From Bacteroidales bacterium (GTDB lineage: Bacteria; Bacteroidota; Bacteroidia; Bacteroidales; JALTDM01), in NCBI GenBank assembly GCA_027074135.1, contig JALTDM010000093.1, positions 1-11,574 of the forward strand: DNA of 11,574 nucleotides, given 5' to 3'. The stretch's first letter is position 1; every line of letters begins with the position of its first letter. Position numbers and translations under genes: made by a program. This document shows positions 5,857 through 11,574 of this stretch, piece after piece. The notes under the pieces are model-generated. The model did no database searches, was not told the origin of the DNA, and saw only the letters and a list, made by a program, of their open reading frames with translations.

Positions 5857-7023
5857 ATGCGGTTTTGGATAACGCTTATATTGATAGCAAATATTTTAGT
5901 TTCTGCGGCTCAAGATAAAATACTGCCCGGAGCTTATTCTACTTCCGAATACTTTCCATTACTCAAAAACAAAAATGTAGCTGTAGTTGCCAATCATACA
6001 TCGCTTTTAGGGAATACACATCTTGTTGATACTCTGCTGAGTGCAGGAGTGAAAGTTGTAAAAATTTTTTGTCCGGAACACGGTTTCAGGGGAACTGCTT
6101 CGGCGGGTAAGAAGATAAAAAATGCTGTTGATAAAAAAACAGGACTGCCGGTAATTTCATTATACGGTAAACACAAGAAGCCGAACAAGTCCGATTTGGC
6201 TGATGTGGATGTGGTGGTTTTTGATTTGCAAGATGTAGGGGTACGATTTTACACATACATTTCCACTTTGCAGCTTGTTGCGGAGGCTTGTGCAGAGTAC
6301 GGTAAAGAATTGATAGTGCTGGACAGACCTAATCCCAACGGCTTTTATGTTGACGGTCCTGTGCTTGATACGGCAAATTACAGGTCGTTTATAGGTATGC
6401 AGCCCGTGCCTGTGGTTTACGGCATGACTATTGGCGAATACATAACAATGCTGAAAGGGGAGAAGTGGATGAAATATGCCGGCAGATTGAATTTGAAAGT
6501 GATAAAGTGCAAAAATTACACGCATGATTCACTATATAAACTGCCAGTAAATCCGTCTCCGAACTTGAAAGATATGAAAGCTGTTTATTTGTATCCGTCC
6601 TTGTGTTTTTTGGAAGGGACAAAAATAAGTGTGGGGCGTGGTACAAACAAGCCTTTTAGAATTTTTGGTGCGCCATTTTTCCCGAAAAACTTACCTTACA
6701 AGTTTAATCCTGTAAGTATGCCGGGAGCAAGGCACCCAAAGTTTGAGGGGCAGTTGTGTTACGGATTTGATGTGTCGGAAGAATACAAAAGGATTTTAAA
6801 AAATAAATCGTTGGTGCTTTATTGGCTGCTTAATGCTTACAAATTAACTCCTGATAGTTTGAAAAAAACTTTTTTCAGGTCTTCTTTTGATAAACTTGCC
6901 GGTACTGATAAAATAAGGAAGCAAGTTATAGCTGGTAAAACTGCCGCCGAAATAAAAAAATCTTGGCAGCCGGCTTTGGAAAAATTTTTGAAAATCAGGC
7001 AAAAGTATTTGATGTATGATTGA
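5857..7023 (+). CDS. namZ: NamZ-type exo-beta-N-acetylmuramidase (DUF1343, GH171)
   Basis: NamZ-family glycosidases release terminal MurNAc from peptidoglycan fragments, feeding cell-wall recycling. The 388-residue product has a signal peptide (about 1-19), so it should act in the periplasm. Family motifs are present in order: VANHTS (44-49), CPEHGFRG (72-79, whose glutamate is a candidate catalytic residue), FDLQDVGVRFYTY (122-134), LDRPNPNG (155-162), PSPNL (233-237) and LEGTKISVGRGTNKPF (252-267). Length is normal for the DUF1343 family. The start is only 4 nt after the polyprenyl synthase stop, so expression is coupled to that gene. The assignment to the family is strong; that this copy has the same enzymatic activity as characterised members is inference. 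Confidence 0.88.
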   Translation: MRFWITLILIANILVSAAQDKILPGAYSTSEYFPLLKNKNVAVVANHTSLLGNTHLVDTLLSAGVKVVKIFCPEHGFRGTASAGKKIKNAVDKKTGLPVISLYGKHKKPNKSDLADVDVVVFDLQDVGVRFYTYISTLQLVAEACAEYGKELIVLDRPNPNGFYVDGPVLDTANYRSFIGMQPVPVVYGMTIGEYITMLKGEKWMKYAGRLNLKVIKCKNYTHDSLYKLPVNPSPNLKDMKAVYLYPSLCFLEGTKISVGRGTNKPFRIFGAPFFPKNLPYKFNPVSMPGARHPKFEGQLCYGFDVSEEYKRILKNKSLVLYWLLNAYKLTPDSLKKTFFRSSFDKLAGTDKIRKQVIAGKTAAEIKKSWQPALEKFLKIRQKYLMYD

Positions 7024-7038
7024 TTTTTGTAGTTTTTG

Positions 7039-7057
7039 TTAATGCTTCGAACATTAA
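7039..7057. repeat. hairpin just after the namZ operon
   Basis: TTAATG (7039-7044) pairs with CATTAA (7052-7057) around CTTCGAA, 15 nt past the stop of the last operon gene. There is no T-run after it on the plus strand, so it could stabilise the 3' end or act as a poor terminator. A chance occurrence is possible. Confidence 0.3.
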
Positions 7058-7082
7058 GAACAGTAAGGTTTCAAAACACTGT

Positions 7083-7134
7083 GATGCCGAAGAACCAGAA
7101 ACGAGTTCAGTTTGACTTGTTCGGTATGATGTTA
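7083..7134 (+). repeat. left flank copy of the GIY-YIG-associated repeat
   Basis: GATGCCGAAGAACCAGAAAC (7083-7102) matches 7619-7638 at 18 of 20 positions. The overlapping 21-nt hairpin core (7096-7116) matches the core at 7648-7668 at 17 of 21. It is followed by one 15-nt unit, TTCGGTATGATGTTA (7120-7134), of the kind tandemly repeated to the right of the nuclease gene. The whole 7024-7216 gap otherwise shows no gene or clear promoter. Confidence 0.6.
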
Positions 7135-7216
7135 TTTAGAGTCAAGAGATAATAATGGGATAAATGGATTTTTATGGATAATTGTTTAAGTTATATGGTT
7201 TAAATTAGTTGTTATT

Positions 7217-7519
7217 ATGAGACGAGGAGGTGCAGTTTATATTATGACAAATAAAAATAGAACTGTAATTTACATAGGAGTTACCAATGATTTAGTTAGA
7301 AGGGTTTATGAACATAAAACGCATTATAATAAAAGGTCATTTACACATAGGTATAATTTGGTATATTTGATTTATTACGAATTGTTTGACAGCATTGAAG
7401 AAGCTATTTTAAGGGAAAAACAATTGAAAAATTGGCATCGGGAGTGGAAATGGAATTTGATTAAAAAGTATAATCCAGATTTGAAAGATTTATCGGAAGG
7501 CTGGTATGATGATTTTTAG
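7217..7519 (+). CDS. small GIY-YIG nuclease-domain protein (UPF0213/YhbQ-like)
   Basis: The 100-residue protein is a single GIY-YIG endonuclease domain. The paired motif appears as VYI (7-9) and YIG (19-21), with R29 in LVRRVYEHK, the conserved E67 in LREKQLKNW and N86 in KYNPDLKDL. These are the expected arginine, metal-binding glutamate and late asparagine, so the fold should be catalytically competent. FTHRYN (42-47) and LVYYE-like LIYYELF (51-57) are typical of the stand-alone bacterial subgroup. Members of this subgroup are poorly characterised; DNA nicking or repair roles have been proposed. The gene stands alone between two repeat-rich gaps containing copies of the same 21-nt hairpin core, which suggests association with a mobile or repeat element. 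ATG at 7217 is the only start upstream of the first motif. Confidence 0.9.
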   Translation: MRRGGAVYIMTNKNRTVIYIGVTNDLVRRVYEHKTHYNKRSFTHRYNLVYLIYYELFDSIEEAILREKQLKNWHREWKWNLIKKYNPDLKDLSEGWYDDF

Positions 7520-7531
7520 TGTTTCTTTTTT

Positions 7532-7555
7532 GTCATGCTGAATTTATTTCAGCAT
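7532..7555 (-). repeat. hairpin core of the GIY-YIG-associated repeat, inverted copy
   Basis: ATGCTGAA (7535-7542) and TTCAGCAT (7548-7555) are perfect 8-bp arms around TTTAT, 12 nt after the nuclease stop. Read on the minus strand, 7532-7552 matches the core at 7648-7668 at 18 of 21 positions, so it is an inverted copy. As a hairpin it could also end the nuclease transcript, but no T-run follows on the plus strand. Confidence 0.6.
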
Positions 7556-7618
7556 CTTTGAAAAAAAGAATTTGGAATATTAGAGGTTATTAAACGTAAA
7601 AGATTCTGTAACAAAAGA

Positions 7619-7731
7619 GATACCGAAGAACCTGAAACAATAAGATTCTGAAACAAGTTCAGAATGACGTCTTCAGGTTGACGTTATTCGGAATGACGTT
7701 GTTCAAAATGATGTTGTTCGGAATGATGTTC
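7619..7731 (+). repeat. right flank repeat with 15-bp tandem array
   Basis: The block starts with the 20-nt segment shared with 7083-7102, then the hairpin core CTGAAACAAGTTCAG (7648-7662). It continues as five head-to-tail units of 14-15 nt: 7658-7671, 7672-7686, 7687-7701, 7702-7716 and 7717-7731, each close to TTCGGAATGACGTTG; a sixth degenerate unit may start at 7732. The unit equals the right arm of the core plus its tail, so the array probably grew by duplication of that arm. No real protein is encoded. The rest of the 7520-7791 gap shows no other feature. Confidence 0.7.
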
Positions 7732-7791
7732 TTTGGTAAGATTTGTTTGCGGTTACTTTTAAGCTACTTTTTATGAGTTAGGCTTTAGAAA

Positions 7792-10782
7792 TCAAAACGC
7801 TACAGTTACCATTTCTTCATAAGTCCTGAACAAGTCCAGTTGAGATGCGTCAAGGCTTAAAACCACCCTGAATTTAGCTTTACCGTAAATAAGATTTTCC
7901 GGTGTTGCATTGGAATACATAGGTACTTCAATTCTCAAAAAGTTTCCTGCTATGTTAATGTTAAATCCTGTTTCTGCAAGAGTATAGTATTCAGGCATTT
8001 TTACAGCAGTAAAGTAAGCTGATATAAAAGAAACTGGCAGAGAAATTTCAAATGTGCCGCCAAACATCCATTTGTTTGACTGATAAGGATTTTTTGATGC
8101 AAAAATCAGCGGGTTGCTTACAGAACCTGTAGCAGGAAATATGTTCGAGTATGTGTAATCTGTGAAAGCGAAAGTTCCGTTTGTCCTGAAATTGAGCAAA
8201 GCATTGTTGGTGTTGTTAAATAAAAACATTCCCGCAAAATAAGACAGGCTTATATAGTGTTTGCGTCTGGAAATAATTTGCTTATGGTAGCCGCTTGCAT
8301 AGAGCTTGGAGTAATTATTACCTGTTTCAAGGTAGATGTTGTCAATTGATGGTGCCAGTGTTTTGAAACTCCTGTGGTATGCGTGCAAAATGTTGTAATA
8401 TGAATATGTATTAGTAGAGTTTGTGGTGTAGTAAGAAAATAAGTCGGTTGCCACAATATTATTGTCTGTAATCATCCAGTATTGCTTATTGAATTTATAT
8501 TTGTTTTTGTATTTTATTCCTGCATAAAAATTACCTTTTAAATAATTTGTGCCGGGGTTATACGGAATTCTGAACGAAGTGCCGCTTATTCCGGTGAAAA
8601 AGTAATTTATTTTCCTTGAATTGTATGTAAACCAATATTTTGTCAGTCTGCCATAACCTGACATAAGAGTTCCTTTTGATAGGTTTACGAATGTCATAAG
8701 CAAAAATTGCCATTTTTTGAAAATTACGGAAGAATTATAAATTGCAGCACCTATTGATAAGCCTTTGTCGTACGAATAGTAAGGAACAGGCAGAAAATAA
8801 TTTACAAACGAGTGTTCGTTGTCCGGAATTGAAAGTAGAAACTCAGGTTTGAGTGGATTTGCTCTTTTGAATAGTTTGTGCGGATAATATGAGTTATTGT
8901 TGGTTGCCAATTCCGAGAATTTATTGTCCAAATAATATCTTTTTACAGGAGTAGAAGGCAGGTTTGGGAAGTCAAATGAAACACCTATTTTGGCTTTTCC
9001 TTCTATTACTGTGTCCATAATCACATTCATCTTTAAGCCGTCTTGGTTTTCCTTTCCTGGATAAACGGGTGCAGTTTGGTTGCCTTTTTGCTTAATGTAA
9101 AATACATTCAAATCTTGTGTGCCGTTTTCGGTCTGCACTTTTTCTTTTTTTACTTTTTTGAGCTTGTAATCCTGCACTCCGGAAGTGTTTAGCATTCCGT
9201 CAAAAAACCACGACAAATCACTTCCTGTCGATTCTTCAAATGCTTGCTTTATGTCTTCGGGATACGGGTGCTTAAAAGCCATTTTTTCGAATAGATGGTG
9301 CATTGCTTTATCATATTCTTCATCAGACAAATACTCACGCAATGAGTAAAACAGATATGCAGTTTTCATATAAACTTCTGTTCCGTATGCAAGTGGTGAA
9401 AATTCGGTGGAACTGCTTGTGATAGGTATTTGTGCTCCGAAAGACGACAGGAAAACGGTAGAAAAATAATATTGGTACAAATAATTTTTGTCTTTGTAGC
9501 GTTTAATGTATTTCAAATAATTGCTTTTCAAACCTTTGTATGCAGTAGTCATATAACGAAGCTCGTTACTTGTGTTTATTCCTTCGTCCATAAAAGGATA
9601 TTTCCGTTCGTTGAAGCCTAGAATGCCGTAAAACCAATTGTGTCCGATTTCATGGAAGATTACGTCATCTAATTCCGTGCTATCGGTATTTAATGGAAAA
9701 TTCGGTATAGGAACAGGTGCGCGATCTATAATCGTAATTGTCGGATATTCCATACCTCCTCCGGTTGTACCGCCAAATACCACTTTGCAAGTGGAATAAG
9801 GATAAGGGTAATTCCATTTCGACAGATAATAAATGCTTCTTTTAGCACTTCTAACAAATGTGTTTTTCCAGTAATCATCTGATTCTTTAGTGTTAAAAGT
9901 CCAAAGTTCTACGATGTGTCCGTTATCAAGTTTTATTGTGTCAAATCTCGGTATGAATTGCTTTGATATAAACCATGCAAAATCGTGTACACTGTCTTGA
10001 TAAAATTTTAGTGTCTTGTAGCAAGTATCACATTTGGACGGATAAGAAACCTTCTTGTTTTTATTGGCTTCTTTTGCCATTTGGCGGTAGATTTTGTATT
10101 CTTTTTCTGTTTTCAGGTCTCCTGTTGCTGCTACGATATATGGTTCCGGTACTGAAATTGTTACCTCAAATTTGCCGAACTCCGAATAAAATTCTCCTTG
10201 GTCGAGATACGGGAAATAATGCCAACCGTATTTGTCGTAAACTGCAGGTTTCGGGTACCATTGGGTAAAAGAAACTACTGTGCTATTTTGTCCTTTCCAG
10301 ACTCCCATGCGGGAAGTTTGAAATGGCATTTTTACTCTAAAAGGTGTGGTAATTTCTATCGAATCTCCCGGTTGCAAGGGCTTGTTTAGGATTAACTTTA
10401 CAATTTCGCCATCGGGGATAACATTTTCGGTTTTGACATCTTGTCCGTTTATTTTGAAGTTCAAGCTGTCGCAATATCCTCTTTCGCTGTCAGGTAGATA
10501 ATATGGTTGCAAATTGTTTTGGGAAACTGCTTGTTGAACATAAGGTGTATTACGATTTTTATATGCGTTTGCCCAAATGTGGAAATATATTTCTTTGAGG
10601 GTGTCAGGCGAGTTGTTGGTGTATTTTATTTTCTCAAAAGCACTCAGTATTCGTTTTGTGGGAGTGTATTTTGCAGTGATGTTGTATGAAACATGTTGTT
10701 GGAAATAAGGCTTATTTTGTTGGGAAAAACCGCTTGTTGTAAACACTAAAAGAATTATTGTGAAAAAGAATGCTTTTTTCAT
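7792..10782 (-). CDS. M1-family metallopeptidase with C-terminal outer-membrane beta-barrel region
   Basis: The 996-residue protein has a signal peptide (about 1-20, ending GFSQQ), an N-terminal beta-rich domain (about 25-215), an M1 catalytic domain (about 300-540), and a long C-terminal region. The zinc site is HEIGH (377-381) with E400 in FMDEG, the exact HExxH-18-E spacing of gluzincins. GGGMEYP (341-347) replaces the GAMEN exopeptidase motif, as in many bacterial M1 relatives, and Y471 is a candidate transition-state tyrosine. From about residue 690 to the end, alternating aromatic/glycine strands and a final aromatic residue (VTVAF) look like an outer-membrane barrel, so the peptidase may be surface- or periplasm-facing and membrane-anchored. 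There is no sorting domain. Cleavage specificity is unknown. The ATG at 10780-10782 precedes the signal peptide and has a -7 box 30 nt upstream. No neighbour is close enough for cotranscription. Confidence 0.85.
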   Translation of the reverse strand: MKKAFFFTIILLVFTTSGFSQQNKPYFQQHVSYNITAKYTPTKRILSAFEKIKYTNNSPDTLKEIYFHIWANAYKNRNTPYVQQAVSQNNLQPYYLPDSERGYCDSLNFKINGQDVKTENVIPDGEIVKLILNKPLQPGDSIEITTPFRVKMPFQTSRMGVWKGQNSTVVSFTQWYPKPAVYDKYGWHYFPYLDQGEFYSEFGKFEVTISVPEPYIVAATGDLKTEKEYKIYRQMAKEANKNKKVSYPSKCDTCYKTLKFYQDSVHDFAWFISKQFIPRFDTIKLDNGHIVELWTFNTKESDDYWKNTFVRSAKRSIYYLSKWNYPYPYSTCKVVFGGTTGGGMEYPTITIIDRAPVPIPNFPLNTDSTELDDVIFHEIGHNWFYGILGFNERKYPFMDEGINTSNELRYMTTAYKGLKSNYLKYIKRYKDKNYLYQYYFSTVFLSSFGAQIPITSSSTEFSPLAYGTEVYMKTAYLFYSLREYLSDEEYDKAMHHLFEKMAFKHPYPEDIKQAFEESTGSDLSWFFDGMLNTSGVQDYKLKKVKKEKVQTENGTQDLNVFYIKQKGNQTAPVYPGKENQDGLKMNVIMDTVIEGKAKIGVSFDFPNLPSTPVKRYYLDNKFSELATNNNSYYPHKLFKRANPLKPEFLLSIPDNEHSFVNYFLPVPYYSYDKGLSIGAAIYNSSVIFKKWQFLLMTFVNLSKGTLMSGYGRLTKYWFTYNSRKINYFFTGISGTSFRIPYNPGTNYLKGNFYAGIKYKNKYKFNKQYWMITDNNIVATDLFSYYTTNSTNTYSYYNILHAYHRSFKTLAPSIDNIYLETGNNYSKLYASGYHKQIISRRKHYISLSYFAGMFLFNNTNNALLNFRTNGTFAFTDYTYSNIFPATGSVSNPLIFASKNPYQSNKWMFGGTFEISLPVSFISAYFTAVKMPEYYTLAETGFNINIAGNFLRIEVPMYSNATPENLIYGKAKFRVVLSLDASQLDLFRTYEEMVTVAF

Positions 10783-10811
10783 TGTGGTAATTTTATTGAG
10801 TGATAAAGTTA

Positions 10812-10819
10812 CAAAGTTA
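10812..10819 (-). promoter_or_regulatory. -7 promoter element of the M1 peptidase gene
   Basis: On the minus strand these bases read TAACTTTG, an exact match to the Bacteroidota -7 consensus TAnnTTTG. It lies 29 nt before the start codon, which would give a leader of about 23 nt. The -33 region is not well conserved. Confidence 0.55.
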
Positions 10820-10869
10820 TGATAGAATTAAGTAAGTTTTATTCGGAAATTTACTAAAAATAAATACAA

Positions 10870-10908
10870 GTAAAAAATTAAAAGGGGCAGTCCTTTTGGA
10901 AGAGCCCC
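10870..10908 (-). terminator. intrinsic terminator of the T9SS-exported protein gene
   Basis: Read on the minus strand, GGGGC (10908-10904) pairs with GCCCC (10888-10884), with an inner TCC/GGA pairing across AAAA. The stem is followed at once by a T-rich tract (TTTTAATTTTTT). It is about 60 nt past the stop codon of the right-edge gene and upstream of the peptidase promoter, so the two minus-strand genes should be separate transcripts. The hairpin coincides with the right half of dispersed repeat copy 2. Confidence 0.65.
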
Positions 10909-10944
10909 AACTTTTTCCCTTTAGGGGAGACACAGAGGGGTGAA
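10880..10944 (-). repeat. dispersed intergenic repeat, copy 2
   Basis: Read on the minus strand this 65-nt unit begins TTCACCCCTCTGTGTCTCCC and matches copy 1 (1374-1439) over its first 36-37 nt. The remaining half has diverged in sequence but, as in copy 1, forms a hairpin. Here it is in the same orientation as transcription; in copy 1 it is opposite. The unit appears to have been co-opted as the terminator of the upstream gene. Confidence 0.7.
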
Positions 10945-10969
10945 ATCACTAATATTTAACAACTAACAA

Positions 10970-11574
10970 CTAATTCACGACAAGTTTTCTCACACCTGTA
11001 CCTTGCTTCGAGATTATTTTTACGAAATATATGCCTTTTGCTTGTTTGGTCAGGTCTATTGGGGTGATTTCATTGTCAATTGTGGTATTTTTTACTGTTT
11101 TGCCGTTTGCATCAAATATTTCCAGTGTGCTGCCGAGTAGCTCTTTGCTACATTTGATTGTTACTGTGCTATTTGCAGGGTTGGGGTAGAGGGTAAAGTT
11201 ATTTGCAAAGGTTTCTATCAGAGGATTGCTTGTTTGGTAATAATGGTGGTAACATTTTTTGTTGATTACCCAGTCGTTTACAGAATCATAATCCCATGTG
11301 TACCATATTTCTAATTTTAATAAATTATTTTCGTAAAAATTTTCTTTTTTATACATTTCAATCCAGGTATTACCCGCGAAACTCCACGAGTAATAAATAT
11401 CAGAGATAAGATTATTATTACTGTCGTAAATATATTCATTTTTTGATTTTTTGAACCATCCGTCATAATCCGGAGGAGAAAAGAATCTTATTTTAGTTAT
11501 TAAATTATAGTTTTCGTCATAATAGTATTCGTACTTATCAGTTCCTATCCAATAACTTACATTAGACTGCCAAT
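10970..11574 (-). CDS. T9SS-exported protein with tandem YD-like repeats, partial
   Basis: The frame is open from the right edge of the window to TAA at 10970-10972, so about 200 C-terminal residues are visible and the true start lies outside; an internal methionine codon at 11354-11356 is not the start because the repeat pattern continues through it. The last 80 residues are a type A sorting domain: LYPNPA, then EIFDANGKTV, then IDLTxQAKGIYFVKI and a final RKLVVN. Such domains direct export across the outer membrane by the type IX system and are cleaved during surface attachment or release. Before it come three tandem 31-residue units, each starting with W and carrying Y-x-Y-(D/E)-x-N-x-x-L, a pattern known from Bacteroidota secreted proteins with YD-type repeats. 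Substrate or adhesion partner is unknown. A terminator follows the gene. Confidence 0.85.
   Translation of the reverse strand, partial: WQSNVSYWIGTDKYEYYYDENYNLITKIRFFSPPDYDGWFKKSKNEYIYDSNNNLISDIYYSWSFAGNTWIEMYKKENFYENNLLKLEIWYTWDYDSVNDWVINKKCYHHYYQTSNPLIETFANNFTLYPNPANSTVTIKCSKELLGSTLEIFDANGKTVKNTTIDNEITPIDLTKQAKGIYFVKIISKQGTGVRKLVVN
11273..11551 (-). repeat. three 93-bp tandem units encoding 31-residue repeats
   Basis: Units are 11459-11551, 11366-11458 and 11273-11365, each exactly 31 codons and starting with a TGG tryptophan; a fourth begins at 11272 and runs into the linker before the sorting domain. Conserved positions are W1, E8, Y11, D/E12, N14 and L17. DNA identity is low, so the units are old rather than recently amplified. 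Confidence 0.75.

Noticed and set aside
7619..7731. CRISPR array
   Set aside because: The units are 15 bp, contiguous and without spacers, and no cas gene is nearby.
7693..7776. Short hydrophobic frame (27 residues) through the 15-bp array
   Set aside because: A period of 15 automatically keeps a frame open; the upstream part is shifted by a 14-nt unit and there is no ribosome-binding signal.

Overview
The window is AT-rich and reads as the chromosome of a member of the Bacteroidota. The evidence is a type IX secretion (T9SS) C-terminal sorting domain on the protein at the right edge, secreted and outer-membrane proteins with Bacteroidota-style signal peptides, weak Shine-Dalgarno sequences, and several exact matches to the Bacteroidota -7 promoter box TAnnTTTG. 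An orphan TM1266-type protein hints at an anaerobe with hydrogenase-related metabolism, but this is inference.

Left part (1-3285). A partial reading frame runs off the left edge and may end in a sorting-domain-like segment. A small TM1266-family ACT-like protein (243-497, +) then meets, with no spacer, a predicted outer-membrane protein gene transcribed the other way (498-1355, -). Upstream of that gene is a 66-bp dispersed repeat, followed by a two-gene minus-strand operon: tryptophanyl-tRNA synthetase (trpS) and a short-chain dehydrogenase of the benzil/sepiapterin reductase type.

Middle (3286-7023). trpS and gatC (amidotransferase subunit C) diverge from 38 bp that hold a perfect 18-bp palindrome. 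Each arm of the palindrome is a -7 box for one of the two genes. After gatC come a perfect 19-bp palindrome and a 45-codon SymE-toxin-like remnant. Then a tight plus-strand operon encodes a nucleotide-sugar epimerase/decarboxylase, a short-chain polyprenyl diphosphate synthase (possibly GGPP-forming) and a secreted NamZ-type exo-beta-N-acetylmuramidase. All three products fit envelope or isoprenoid metabolism.

Right part (7024-11574). A small GIY-YIG nuclease gene is bracketed by three copies of a 21-nt hairpin core and by 15-bp tandem units related to the core's right arm, which looks like a nuclease-associated repeat element. A 996-residue minus-strand gene encodes an M1-family metallopeptidase with an apparent C-terminal outer-membrane beta-barrel. 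Upstream lie a good -7 box, a second copy of the 65-bp dispersed repeat in opposite orientation, and a terminator. The window ends inside a T9SS-exported protein built of exact 31-residue tandem units.

The strongest candidates for something under-described are the GIY-YIG gene with its repeats, the shared-palindrome trpS/gatC promoter, and the palindrome plus SymE-like remnant after gatC. All were read by eye; no database search was possible.
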